This document shows, piece by piece, positions 22,436 through 34,885 of a DNA stretch of 64,000 bases. Every line of letters starts with the position of its first letter. The stretch's first letter is position 1. The stretch is taken from NCBI GenBank assembly GCA_035236585.1, contig CP141139.1, forward strand, positions 37,395,217 through 37,459,216, written 5' to 3'. The position numbers and the translations under genes were made by a program. Source of the stretch: Warburgia ugandensis (Eukaryota; Streptophyta; Magnoliopsida; Canellales; Canellaceae). The notes below the pieces were generated by a model. It worked only from the letters and a program-made list of their open reading frames with translations. It was not told the origin of the DNA and made no database searches.

Positions 22436-24470
22436 CTGATCAGAGGAAAAATAAACAACAGATATACCATTCAGAAGGCAGAAGGAAAAAAACAATATTC
22501 ATGAAACTCAATACTCAAATAACCAACATGATCAATTAAGTAGCAGAACATAAATACGAAATACGAAAACCAGCAATGAGCTTCAGTACAGATTAAGCAA
22601 CCATTAGTACTTCTTGAGCACTTCCCCAATCTCAAACAAGTTACGGCCTTACCATGTCCCCATTGCTACATAAACATAAGGACCAAATGAAGCTTTTACA
22701 AGGCCAGGGAAACATTTTATTTCCAATACCAGGGTTGGTACCAGATGGAGATGTTCAGAAGGTATTATATGCCTTCATAAGCTCCTTCTGAGAAGCATGA
22801 CAATAAGTAATTTTCAGATATTGTACTTGGGATGAAAAAAATTACTAGAAAACATTGAAAGATGGGAAGACAATTAGGTTGTGCAAAAATATGCAGGTGA
22901 TTTTTCCCAGCGATGAAGTTTGACCTCATCTACCACAAAGAGAATGTAATTTCTTTGCTATTAAGTTCTTCATGTTTGCAGATTTGGCAGCTTCAGATAT
23001 TGTAATTGGGATGAAAAAAGTTACTAGAAAGCCTAGAATAGATGGGAAGACAATTAGCTTGAGCAAAAATATGCAGGTGATTTTTCCCAGTGACGAATTT
23101 TAACCTCACCTACCACAAAGAAAATCTAATTTCTTTGCTAATAATTTCTTCGTGTTTGCAGTTTTGCCAGCTTCACTAGGCAGAACACCAAAATTTTGAT
23201 TCCTTTTTGGTGCAAATATAGACAATAATTATGGCAATCTTTTATGTGCTGGGAGTCTTGGGAAGCCAATTTATATGTACACAATTTATAACCCTAAGTA
23301 CAAACCTTATTTTATCTGTAGCTGTAAACAACATTACCAAAATAATGCATTAACTCAAATCAATTAGGGTTTGCATGGAGCCAGGTTCAGTCTTTAGAAA
23401 ATCTTAATATTGATTGTCTAGGTTAAGAAAAGCCAGTTGATAAATAACCACGAGTGCTGGTTATCTAAGGGCAACAAAATGGTATGTATTAGATTTCGAA
23501 GTTGACAACATGGCCATTGATCATGACCAAAGATTGACCAAACAATTTAACCACTGATACAGGAGCAGGGGAAGAACAGGTTTGAGCAGAAGTTGATACA
23601 AAACTTGACCAAAAAAGTTGAAGTCTTGCAGAAATATTAAGTAAACAACATCCACAGAAACAAAAGAAATGGAACAAGAACAGACAAACGTACTTGGAAT
23701 CACTTCAAATGATTAGGATAGTACTATACAAATCACACATATAGGATGCCTATAATCACATTGAAGTTTGTGCATCAACAGCTTGAAGACCATCAATGGA
23801 ATCACACCACTGGGGTTTCTTTATAAAATTACTCCAGATGATTGAGCACCATGCCCATCTATTTGCACATACAGAGGTTCAAAGACTTCTACATCAAATT
23901 TATACGGCTTGCAACCAATACTTTTTTCTGGATCTACTGGCTACTACCTTCCTAGTATGTATAAACAGTTGTGGTGGCTAAAGCTAATCAATTCGGCTTA
24001 ACTTTGGTTATCCAATAATGCATAGGCATTTATGAAAACTAAAGCTAATCAATGTCAACTTTTCTGTGCCAATCAAGTCTTGTCAACTTTGTCATCCAAT
24101 AATGCATATACATTTGTGGACTCTAAAGTCAATCACTGGTCAACTTTTCTGCTAATGATGTGCAAAAGCACTTGCACAAACTAAAGCCAATCAACTAGTC
24201 AACAGATCTGATAAATCTTGGTGGAGATTTATATGATCTGGTCACTTATCTTCTAGAGTGGGCTTCCTAGATCAGATCACTCGTATGGGCTTTCAAGTAT
24301 GCCACTTTGAAGCCAACTTGGCCCATCCATGTAAATCTGATCTCTATCATCTTTGACCCCTTGAAAAGACTCAACCATATCAAATAAAAGGACTGATATT
24401 GGTCATAAAGATCAGGATTAATGAGTGGAACTCTTCGGCTGATCCATGTACCATCAGATTATGGTCGTCC
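22436..24470. other. Upstream intron or flank of the pseudogene
   Basis: The exons that should precede 22435 (transit peptide and first membrane segments) were not found here on the minus strand. The notable content is a tandem duplication at 22815-23170; otherwise AT-rich sequence without a supported gene. Confidence 0.4.
22815..23170. repeat. Tandem duplication of about 180 bp
   Basis: Two adjacent copies start at CAGATATTGTA (about 22815 and 22995) and share GATGGGAAGACAATTAG, AAAAATATGCAGGTGATTTT and ACCACAAAGA in order, with about ten per cent differences. Confidence 0.75.
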
Positions 24471-24479
24471 TTTTCCATT

Positions 24480-25712
24480 TAATTAGATTGGCACTATCTG
24501 ATCATCAAGCACATCTTCTATGTCTTCCTTATGCTTAAGAACTGGTAGTAGGTAAACATTTGATTTGTCACTTGTTGCAGCTCCTCCAACATTGAGGTCT
24601 GAAACCCATGCAACTCTGTAGAGATTTGGAGCTTTTCCAGCACCAACAGTAAGCGATCGATGGTGCTTTGTGAGACCATATTAATGCTGCTCCCTGCGGT
24701 TATACGTAAGCAGCTTACTTTGTCCCCACACTGAATATTAATTTTGAAGATAGCTCTACGTAACCAATATACATCTTACTAAGCTGATATGTGAGGTGTC
24801 TATCCCCTTGTCAAGCACCTGGTCACTGTTTTCACAAGGTACAATTCACTTTGAACATCTTCAAGTGGTTTTGTCCACATAATCTTCAATCGCCAAATGG
24901 ACATTTCCCGTTAGGCATTGATGAGCCTGCCACATTTATAACACCTATTTTCTTCATCGTCTGCTTGCGAAGTTTCAGCCGCAAAACCTTTACCCTTAAC
25001 ATCATCAAATGATGCTAGCCGAGAGGCATTAGACTTAGTGTAGTGGCAATAGTAGGTGATATCTTTCTATTAGCCTCAGGAAATCTGCTAGCTTCTATCT
25101 ATTTGGCTTGATAATTAAAAAGTCCAAAAGATGTCTACTTCAGGTTCTCTTCCACCTTCAAAGCCACGTAGAAAGCATATTCGATGTCATGAACCTGCTG
25201 AGTAGATAACTCTCGACTAACCCATCCTTAAAACGGGAAAGAGTTTGTCTTTCATATTCCAAAGAATCAAACCGGATTGTCAGCTCTTCAAAATTATTTA
25301 TATAATCTACAACTGTCACACTCCACTTCTTAAAAGAAATCATTCGATCATAGTGGTTGTCTTGAAAATCCCGCGGCAAATACTTATTTTTCATCTGCAG
25401 TTTGATCTCTTCCCAGATGATCATGGGAGGTTGTCCTAATTTCTAAATCCACTACTCAATATTTCTCCAACACACCTTGGCAGGCCAACTAATTTCATTC
25501 TAGCAAACCTCACCCTTTTTCTTCAATCATTTCAAACCGATCAAAATAATCTTTTATGTCAGCTAACCAATCCACGAATCTTTGAGGATCAAAGCTACCA
25601 CCAAATTTGGGACCCTCAAGTTTCGCCCTTTTAGTGACTCTCCCATGTGAGTGATGTGCTCAAACATTTCATACTCAAGATTTTCACAAATTAGTTCACT
25701 TGTAAGAGTTTG
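24480..25712 (-). pseudogene. Ty3/gypsy gag remnant with zinc knuckle
   Basis: Minus-strand pieces in changing frames give a gypsy Gag: GPKFGGSFDPQRFVDWLADI near 25610, WEEIKLQMKNKYLPRDFQDN with VDYINNFEEL and RQTLSRFKDGL at 25420-25210, then a CYKCGRL zinc knuckle at about 24930. A protease-like region may follow leftwards, but no RT or integrase was seen. Several stops and frame changes show it is dead. The sequence beginning TGTAATGACCC at 25713 directly upstream could be its 5' LTR edge or an unrelated LTR. Confidence 0.75.
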
Positions 25713-26590
25713 TGTAATGACCCAAAAATTTTGTAACCATTTATGCTCATGGAAATGAGATTTTCTTTTCTTACTATGAGAATATAGTTTCTGATATTTG
25801 AATAACTTAAGAATGACTCTGCTCTTACTTGAATTAGTGTCTTCTGTAGAATGAAGGCCAATGGTTAAAATCCACGTAGCTAGATGTTTGGAGCATAAAG
25901 AGGTCTATGTATGGTTAGGATGTTTTTTATTTAAAGTCTAGGAATGTAATTAGGACAAGCCCATAATGCTAATTGGACTAAAAATATTTTCTAACAAGGG
26001 CCCATGCAATAAAACTAGGACTTGGCACCCAAGAAATCAAATGTCTGAATTAGGAAAGTGTGGGGAAGCTACAATGGTTTTGAGCTAGAAGAGAATTAGA
26101 AACAAAGTAGGAAAATGATGTCTTATACTATATGCTAGAATGGCTAGGATTCTAAGAAGGAAAGAAATGGAATTTTAGTAGGAGTGGATTGTCTTGGGGA
26201 GCAAGGAAACCGAAATAGAAACTTGTATAAGTCAAAGATGTCTTAGCCTAAACCAATTTGGCTGCAGAATATCCAAGAGAGGAAAAGAAAAAGAAAGAAT
26301 GAGTGGAGAAGAAGAGAGACACCTAGCTTTGTGTAGTCCATGACAGAGAGAAAATGTACAAATAAGAAGGAAAAGCTAAGAGGAAACGTTATATTACTAT
26401 GCATGAACGACTGCAAGGTAGGTGATCCTAAAATTACAAAGTTTTCAAATGCAATTCTTCCAAAGTTTTTGGAAATTTATTGATGAATTTTTCATCAGTG
26501 ATTACACGCATGACATTGAGACGTTTTGTATGGTTAAATCATCACCAAGCAGTTCAATTTTGTAGTGAATAAACACGACTTTCTATCATC
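25713..26590. mobile_element. LTR-like fragment, orientation uncertain
   Basis: The left edge TGTAATGACCC is like the edges of the other LTRs in the window. The body does not resemble the minus-oriented LTRs; a GCAAGGTAGGTGATCC box near 26413 resembles boxes in the plus-oriented ones. The right edge is not defined and meets the LINE. Confidence 0.4.
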
Positions 26591-27142
26591 ATCAAGACCT
26601 TATCCTAATTAGGGGTCAGTTACAGGAATCTTGTTTCTCCATTCCCCTCTATTGAGTGTCATGGCTTCATTTAGTCCCAATGTTTTAAAATCTTTTCTCA
26701 CCACTTCTATCCATGTTCTTTTGGGCTTCCTTTGGCCTTTGCTACCTTAGACTTGGATCGCCTCTGTGACGACTTGGGTTTTATAATGCATTTTTTTTTT
26801 TAAAACACAGTGAGATCGATCTTTAGTTTTAAAACAATTCATGCAAAAGAATGCAGGAAAAAAATTTCTTTTTCAAAAATCATTGTATAAAGAGCTCGAG
26901 TGTCATAATGAACTCTCCATACATAGTGCCATGGCAATTTATAGACCAAATCGAAACAAATATTACTCCTAGGATTGTTAGTCACAGCTACAACTATAAA
27001 CAAATACTTACAACCCAGATTACAACAGGCACCAAAAGAATTACTAATTAAGTATTAACTTTTCCTACTCGACAGTGGGTCTAACGCCTCTTGATACTCC
27101 TTCTATTTGTATGTTGTTTGATTTGAAAAATAATGGATTGGG

Positions 27143-27162
27143 TTGAGTATTTATCATACTCA
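27143..27162 (-). other. LTR stem-loop, copy 3
   Basis: On the minus strand the arms are TGAGTAT and ATACTCA, following the box GTAACCTAC-like sequence (AGGTTACCTAC). It occupies the place of the hairpins of copies 1 and 2 with different arm sequence. Confidence 0.65.
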
Positions 27163-28260
27163 GTAGGTAACCTGATACTACCGTTTGAAAACACGGTAAA
27201 CAAGCATAGTTTTGATAAACACAATCATAAAAACATTTACTTCTACTTTTTGTTAATCATAGGCACATGTGCATAGCATAAATCTCGGCAAATATATCGA
27301 GCGGATATCATAGGTATGAAAATCTTAAAGGACAATTAACTCAAACCAAATGAGGATATTTCCATGAATGTTGTGCATGTGGACATTTTAGTGAACTACA
27401 CAAAACTGGCCAGTCACGAGTACTCGTATATGACCATCTCCATGCTACATGTATAGTGGTAAAACTGAAATCATAGGGTCACTATGCCCCTCTGCAGGCT
27501 GCCTCTTTCGGCGATCTGCCCACTTGGGACTCGAGGTTTTGTTCCCACTGCAGGCTGCCTCTTTTGGCGATCTGCCCACTTGGAACTCAAGGTTTTATTC
27601 CTTACGTAGGTTGCCTCATTCGGCAATCTACCTGATATCCCTACATAGGTTACCTCATTCGGTGATCTACCTACTTAGCATAGTGCCCACCAGGCTCAAT
27701 AGCCCAAAAGCATATACCTAAAGAATCCAAATCTCAACCGTCGAAACATGCAATTTATGCAAACCATGCGAGTGATGTATTCATAAGATTAGTTCCATGC
27801 AAGTAATTACATTCAAGATCATAAGTAAACATCTGCATACACATTATGTAAATATGATGTCTCGCATACTAAATACTAGAAATAAGTCAAATAAATCATT
27901 AGGGTTTGGAACATCTTTGAAAACTTAGTAGTATCAGACTACCTACCTCGAGTGTCGTTACTTAGCTCGTGCTTTTCGTCAATTCGATCCCTAGAGTACC
28001 TTGGTGAAGTCCTGAAGCCTGAGGTGTCGTTCAGACATACGATCCTAACATTAGTTCTCGATTGATAGTGCAACGGCTAGATCTATATGATTCATGAGTT
28101 TCTAGGGTTCAATCCATGACATTCTTGGTCTAAGAATGTCCTAAGGCCTCTATTAGATCAGTCCATGTTGTCTGATTATGGTTGATCTCTTGGATTCATA
28201 AGATCTTTATAGTATTTAGGCTATAGTCACCCTAAATATTTTCTTGATCCTAATATTATT

Positions 28261-29244
28261 GCTTAATTAGGTTAGCATCATCAATACGGACACAACGGTT
28301 CTTTCGGATGGTCAATCGGAGTCCTACAGCTCCTGTAATTGCATTTTTAGTGTCCCAAAATCACAGTCCCAAAATCACGGACGAACCAATTTTGTCCACG
28401 CGTTGTGGTTCCCAAAATGCCCTGCGCTTCCCGGTTGAGTCGGGACTCCGTCTGCATGCAGCACACGCGTGGGGACAGCCCCAAGGAGCGCGTCCCGCGT
28501 GGGCGTCACATGGAGCGTCCCCGACGCAGCTAGAACGCGTTTCAGCCCCCAGGACGCCTCGTGCGTCCCAGTTGGGCCAGGAACATATTGCTTAATTAGG
28601 TTTGCATCATCAATACGGACACAATGGTTCTTTCGGATGGTCAATCGGAGTCCTACAGCTCCTGTAATTGCATTTTTAGTGTCCCAAAATCACAGTCCCA
28701 AAATCACGGACGAACCAATTTTGTCCACGCATTGTGGTTCCCAGAACGCCCTGCGCTTCCCGGTTGAGTCGGGACTCCGTCTGCATGCAGCACACGCGTG
28801 GGGACAGCCCCAAGGAGCGCGTCCCGCGTGGGCGTCACATGGAGCGTCCCCGACGCAGCTAGAGCGCGTTTCAGCCCCCAGGACGCCTCGTGCGTCCCAG
28901 TTGGGCCAGGAACATATTGCTTAATTAGGTTTGCATCATCAATACGGACACAACGGTTCTTTCGGATGGTCAATCGGAGTCCTACAGCTCCTGTAATTGC
29001 ATTTTTAGTGTCCCAAAATCACAGTCCCAAAATCACGGACGAACCAATTTTGTCCATGCGTTGTGGTTCCCGGAACGCCCTGCGCATCCCGGTTGAGTCG
29101 GGACTCCGTCTGCATGCAGCACACGCGTGGGGACAGCCCCAAGGAGCGCGTCCCGCGTGGGCGTCACATGGAGCGTCCCCGACGTAGCTAGAACGCGTTT
29201 CAGCCCCCAGGACGCCTCGTGCGTCCCAGTTGGGCCAGGAACAT
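28261..29244. repeat. Three tandem units of 329 bp inside the LTR
   Basis: Units start with GCTTAATTAGGTT at 28261, 28590 and 28919 and are nearly identical. Each is GC-rich in its second half (ACACGCGTGGGGACAGCC, GCGTCCCGCGTGGGCGTC). The related LTR at 36.9 kb has only one diverged unit (about 38850-39200). Long frames open on both strands here are a side effect of the GC-rich repeats. Confidence 0.92.
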
Positions 29245-29620
29245 GCCCGTACGTGCGTGCATATGCGCGACATCATCCCAGGGCATGTTCCAGGTGCGGG
29301 TAACTCGCAACGTCCTTGGGATGCGTCATTTGCGTCATCTTCGTCGGCTGGGTAAAACCCAATACTATTCACGATGATTTCCAGCCGGAGTGTTGTTTTC
29401 CACGGGCATTTTCCAGCCGGGAAATGCCAGATCTAGCCCAAAACCTAGGGGAAAAGAGTGAGGGAAGAGAACAGAATGACGTGGGGAAGAGAGGCATACT
29501 TGGGGAGCCCTCCAAGCAATGCAATGAGGCCTTGAACTCGCCTCCAAACCCTTATTGCGAGATTTGGTTTTGGGAGAAATTGGAGAGGAGAAGCGCGATT
29601 TGGGAAGAAGGGGTGGAGGG

Positions 29621-29630
29621 TATTTATAGA
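29621..29630 (-). promoter_or_regulatory. TATA box of the 26.8-30.1 kb LTR
   Basis: Minus strand TCTATAAATA in a pyrimidine-rich context, about 430 bases from the LTR 5' end. The same box with the same flanks (CCCTCTATAAAT) is at the matching place in the 36.9-40.1 kb LTR. Confidence 0.65.
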
Positions 29631-31139
29631 GGGAAGAAGGTGGTGCCACCATCCTTTCTAGCACCGCCCTACAGAGGTGGTTCTGGAAAAATTGAGAATG
29701 GCGGTGGTTAGAGGATGAAGAAGATGGGGGTGCCGTTATCAAAACGGCCCCTGTGTTTTCATGTCCTGTTGCTTTATACTCAAATTCCAGTTATGCCCTC
29801 AATCGTCAAACGCCTATAACTTCCTCATATGAGCTCCGTTTTCGGCATTGGATTCCATTTTGAGTCTAGAATCTAATGGTCACTGATTTTTCTTACAAAT
29901 TATTATGTTTCCTATTTCATTTAAAATAAAACATCTAGCTACCTCTTAAGACTAGTAAACATATATTAATTCCCAAAAAGAGATAAGTTACAATATCAGT
30001 GGTAAGTGGGAAACATTATATTTGTTCTTCATACAAAATGTCTTCAAATTTGGGTCATTATAGCCTCACTCCTAACCGGTACACTTTTTGGTCTTTGTTG
30101 GACATGTCCATACCATCTAAGTCTAATATCCCTCATCATGTTACCTATTGGTGCTACTCCTATGTTTCCTCTAATTATTTCATTTCTAATTCTATTCTTT
30201 CTTATCTTCCACTCATCTATCTCAACATTTGCATTTTAGCGATGCTCATCCTATGTATATGTTGTTCCTTAACTGACCAATACTTTGATCCATAGAGCAT
30301 GGTGCCCTTATAGCCATCTTATAGAATTTTCTTTTTAGCTTGAGTGGCATCCTTTGATCACACAAAACTCTAGAGGTGCATCTCCATTTGTTCCAACCTC
30401 TAAATCTCTCCACTCTCATGAAGTATTGATCCTAAGTATCAAAAGTGTTCTTTTAGGGGGACTTCTTAGTTATCAATCTTTACCAATGCTCTACTCCTGC
30501 TCCTTTTCTTGCTAAAAGTGCATTCCATATACTCTATCTTAGTTCAGCTAATTTTAAATCCTTTAGATTCTAATGCATCTCTTCATAACTCTAACTTTGT
30601 GTTTATGCCTTTTCTTGTCTTATCAATCAAAACTATATCATTTGCAAATAACATGAACCGCATAATCTTCTCATGTAGATGCTTTTTTAGCTAATCTATA
30701 ACCAATGTGAAAAGGTACGGGCTCAATGCCAATTCTTAGTGCAATCTTATAGTGATAGAAAAATCACTGGTTTCTCTGCTAGTGGTCTTAACATTTGTTA
30801 TTGCTCTCTCATACATGTCCTTAATTATGTTTATATACCCCTTTGAAACCCCTTTCTCACCCAACACTCACCATATTAAATCTCTGGGGACCCTACCATA
30901 AGCTTTTTCTAAGTCAATAAAGACCTTCCTCATCTCCCTATATTTCTCTATCAATTGTCTAATAAGGAAAATAGCTTCCATGGTAGACCTCACAAGCATA
31001 AAACCTAACTAGTTCTCAACACACTCATTTCATGTCATAACCTCTTCTCAATCACTCCCTCAAAAATTTTCATGGTATGGCTCATTGGTTCGATGCTCGA
31101 TAATGAGAGTAGATGAAACTTCTAAAACTATTTCTTAAG

Positions 31140-32300
31140 CTACTATGTGAAATTTGTTGACAGGGCTAACACAAGCTTCTTGCAGAAATTAATTTTAGAA
31201 CTCGTGGAAGATGATTTCTGCTAATGAAGAATGAGATTTTTGTACAGGTAAGAAATCGAGGTTGGTTGAAAAGAGAAGCTTGAACTGTGAAATCCATGGC
31301 TACTAAAAATCTGAAAATCATAAGAGAAGTTTTCTAGGGTTTGGAAGAAACCCTAGAAAATGAAGGAGAAAGGCATTTGTTAGTGCTGTGAGAAGGATAT
31401 GGGGGTGGGAGTAATCTTCTCAGAGAAAGGCAAAGGATTATTTTCCCCTTTGTTTTCTTGCTGCGCCGTGAACGCAACTTGCCTTATGAGTGGCATTGAT
31501 TCAGATTTATGACCCTGAACTCTCAACAAATTCAAAAGTCTTGGGTTGTTGTTTGGTGCAAGGCCAACTTCATACTGGGAACATATTCGCAGGTTAAAAT
31601 GCAAATGGGACCCACTATTGCTATGATCACAACCTTTCATCTAGTCAGAAGGGATATGGATGAAAGATATATAAAACCTATTCAGTCTTTGATTATGCAT
31701 AGTACTTTTGATGATGAATGTAAATCGTTGTTTTTTGTCCTTTTCAACATCTACCATTTTGACTACAAGAAGAAAGAAGCATGCACTAACTAGATGACTT
31801 CTAATTTTGGTACATGACTCATCCAAAACATGACCCCAGACTCTAGATAGTTTGGATAATGAGAAAAGGGATTTTTGCAAAAATGTCATTGATTTTTGGC
31901 TTTTTTGTTAAAAAAAATTCATGCTTTTTATGGTTTTACAAATTTGCCATTACATTTTGGGAATCTTTACAAATTTCCCACTCTCCTATTGTTTCATCAT
32001 AAATCTTTGTTAAATTTAATTCCAAAAATGCCCCCGCCCATTCATTGAAAATCTATCTCTGATAAGCCATTGCAAATGATACACTTGTGGAAGAACATTG
32101 ACGAAGAACTTCCGACGATGGCCATCTTCATAGGCCAAATCCTTCATTAGAGAACGATGATAGGTGCATCTATGCACCCCCTACCTTGTCCCTTTCATCA
32201 TTCGCACACCCCCTAACTTGTCCCTCTCATCTATTGCTCATTTGTGTCCTCTTCCCACCCCTATTTCCCTCATCCAGCTCTTCACGACTTTGCCATCCCA
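31140..32300. other. Stretch without a supported gene
   Basis: Short overlapping frames on both strands, none with a recognised domain. AT-rich, next to the LINE on the left and a microsatellite on the right. Confidence 0.4.
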
Positions 32301-32311
32301 CTCCGAGGAGG

Positions 32312-32446
<135 letters not shown>

Positions 32447-32864
32447 GATGCCCCCCTCTCTATATATGCATCTCTCTGTCTCTATAGATGTTCACCCCCG
32501 CCCCACCCCAACCCCCCCATGTCTCTCTTTGTATGTGTATTCTAGATGTTTCATTGTATTCTCCAATGAAGTGGTAATGGCTTGTGTAGTTTTACATACT
32601 TGTGAGCCTTAAAATGGTGTAGGTGCAAAATGTCATTAGAAATTGTAGTAGAACAGTAGGTGCTTGCAAAATGTCATTAGAAAAGTTTACAAGTTAATTT
32701 TTGTAATAATACAAGTTTTATAGTTTAGGGGTACATTAGTTGTCATTAGAAATTGAATCGTAAATAGGAAACATAAGCCTAAAGATATAGGTACAAATGG
32801 GAAATTTACATGCCCAACGTCCATAATGCAAATATGATGTTGCAAACTATATTGCCATTCATAG

Positions 32865-32955
32865 AAGGGCAGCCTTGATACACCTCCCATGTATGCGGGG
32901 TTTGGGGGAGGGGCAGACCATAAGAGTCAATAGTATGTTTTGCAAGAGGATGTTT
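32865..32955 (-). mobile_element. Truncated Au-type SINE
   Basis: Plus strand GAAGGGCAGCCTTGATACAC followed by CTCCCATGTATGCGGGG and a GACCATAAGAGTC core matches the 3' half of the Au SINE in reverse. The tRNA-like head is missing. Confidence 0.7.
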
Positions 32956-32959
32956 TAAT

Positions 32960-34800
32960 ATTTCCTTTGCCTAATCAAGGTCTTATTTTAGGGCATTGAT
33001 ATTGTATTTTTGTTTTAATATTTCCTTTGCCTTTGTAAACAAATAGAGATTTATGATTCTTTTGAGCCAACTAGAGATATCGGTTCTTTGATACCGTGTA
33101 AGCTACTATAGGAATAACATTAGTAGTAGCCTTTAAGAGCAACTATTATGACTCATGAGTGCTGCTTTGGTCATTCTTTTTGCCAATATAGTAATTCAAC
33201 TTAGTATCCACCTAAAATATGAAGCATGCAATGACTTGAAAGTACTAAACAATTGAGTTGCCTGATTCAATTTGGTGTTTGACCTACTATATTTAGTCAT
33301 GAATTTGCTTTGTCTACCAAGCAACAAAAAAGTCAACTTGTTATATAGTGAACATAAAGTCCCAATCATCCTCTCAATGTCACACTAGTGGAAATTCCCA
33401 CGATGATGAACATGTATTGGAAGATTGGTTCTAATTTCTGTACATGTTGTATTATTGGAAATGTCCATTGATGATGGATAGTACTGGATGCCTAGTTCCT
33501 TTACAATCCTTTGGCAGGCTACTAAAATCCAAGGGATTTATAACCTTTTTGTTCATACATCTACTATTACTAATTCCACCATCATTTTTCTCCTCTATCT
33601 GCTAAAGCTAATACTATTAACAAATGCAAGAAAGATCTCCCAAACAAGATAAAACAGGTAGCTACTCAGCCTCATCTCATATAGTTAAGGACTTCCTTTA
33701 TTTAATACAACCCAGTTACTTTTCTAAATGGACAAATTTTGCAATATTATCCCTAGAATAAGATGAAATATTAATGTTATCTGTGAATGTAGGAAAGCTC
33801 TCACCATTGGACCATATAAAATCAAGAAAAGCTATAATTTGAGTAGAGCTCTTCTAATCATCCAATGACCTTAGTAAATTCTTAAAATTTTATACTTATC
33901 TGCTATAAGCTCTAGTCTGCGAATAAAGTCCATTTAGAATAGCAAACAATTATATACATATATAAGTGTTTCATTTGATTAAACCAAAAAGTATTTCAAT
34001 TGTTTGGAAGGGGAGTCTTGGATCTAGTTAGCATGTGGCTTCAGGTAATGAATTAATTTTGAAGCATCTCACAGTCCATGTTCTAATGTTTGAACATACT
34101 TCATAGAAACTGAATACATTTCCTTCTACTTCCTTTTCACCTTCAAGTTAACAGTGCATTTACTATTTGCATTTCATCAAAATGTGTTCAGTGCGATAGA
34201 TAAGCTTCTCATTGTGGTCTTGTTTCAAATAAACATTTGTTCCTTATGACAGACAACTTACACAGCTAGGGAAAGGCTTTTGCATTAGTGGACAAATTAT
34301 AGTTTGGTAGAGATTTGAAATGCTATCATGCTTCTATCCTTGTAGGATCGTACTATGTGTTTTGTAGTAGCTCTTCAATTATCACTTTTTATCATAGTAG
34401 TCTAATTGAGAAGTCCTTATGAATTCCACCTATAGTTAGAAGATGATCTTGTGGATTTGAACTTATGACTGCAAAATCAAGGTTGGCAAAGAATCTTGGC
34501 AAGTATTACTACCATTGTTTGGTAAAGAGGTGTTGCTACTTTGCTTGGTATGAAGAATATCAATCGGTATTATCTTCATGACCATGTACCATCGAGCGGG
34601 ATAGATATCATTAGGGGCACGATTTGAGCTACAGCTGATGATGGATAATCTTCAAATGATAAAAATTCCACTTGTTGTGAACATATGCTTGTTTTTTATT
34701 TCCTTTACATTTAAACGAATGTTTTTGATATGTTGTAATGGGATCATGATATGCCTATGAACATTTTATGTAATGAAGTCAATGCACTCACCTTAATTGT
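32960..34800. other. AT-rich stretch without a supported gene
   Basis: No frame over 60 codons with a recognisable motif. A CACTAGTGGAAATTCCC at 33384 starts like a CACTA end, but no partner end was found. Confidence 0.35.
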
Positions 34801-34810
34801 GGGTGCATTT

Positions 34811-34885
34811 GGATCTTTAGCTCAAACTTGGTAGAGCACTTGGGAATTCATCTCAAGAGGACATTGGTTCAAATCCAACAAGACC
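34811..34885 (+). other. tRNA-like sequence, probably decayed organellar tRNA or SINE head
   Basis: Contains TAGCTCAAACTTGGTAGAGC (D-arm/A-box type), a possible anticodon arm TTGGG-AATTCAT-CTCAA with a 7-base loop, and TTGG-TTCAAAT-CCAA (T arm). The acceptor arms GGATCTT and AAGACC pair only with a bulge. Position 33 is A instead of U, and the D loop is long, so it is unlikely to work as a tRNA. The style is bacterial/organellar. Confidence 0.5.

Larger units (their letters stand above)
26765..30062 (-). mobile_element. Solo LTR (about 3.3 kb) inserted in the LINE
   Basis: Plus-strand edges TGTGACGACTTGGG and GGGTCATTATA; an exact 5-bp duplication GCCTC flanks it (26760-26764, 30063-30067). 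On the minus strand, in order: TATA box at 29621-29630, GC-rich block at 28261-29244 (three tandem units), stem-loop at 27143-27161. No coding. It belongs with the LTR at 36.9 kb, but each has its own duplication, so they are two insertions rather than a pair. Confidence 0.88.
26590..31110 (-). mobile_element. RTE-type LINE remnant, split by an LTR
   Basis: The minus strand from 31110 down to 30068 gives reverse transcriptase pieces: MSHTMKIFEGVIEKRL, STMEAIFLIRQLIEKYREMR, VFIDLEKAYGRVPRDLIW, RFMLFANDIVLI (box normally FADD), RMPLKLKRKFYKMAIR. After the LTR at 26765-30062 the C-terminal end continues at 26759-26620 with GSPKRTWIEVVRKDFKTL and EWRNKIPVTDP. A short TTGATGATGATAG-like 3' end at about 26590 fits RTE elements. 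Many stops; N-terminal endonuclease not seen. Confidence 0.85.

Noticed and set aside
28308..29372. Overlapping frames of 90-150 codons on both strands
   Set aside because: They follow the 329-bp tandem repeat inside an LTR, recur in each unit, and exist on both strands because the sequence is GC-rich; no domain is recognisable.
33384..33404. A CACTAGTGG sequence as the left end of the CACTA element
   Set aside because: It does not match the right terminus, and no subterminal hairpin repeats follow it.
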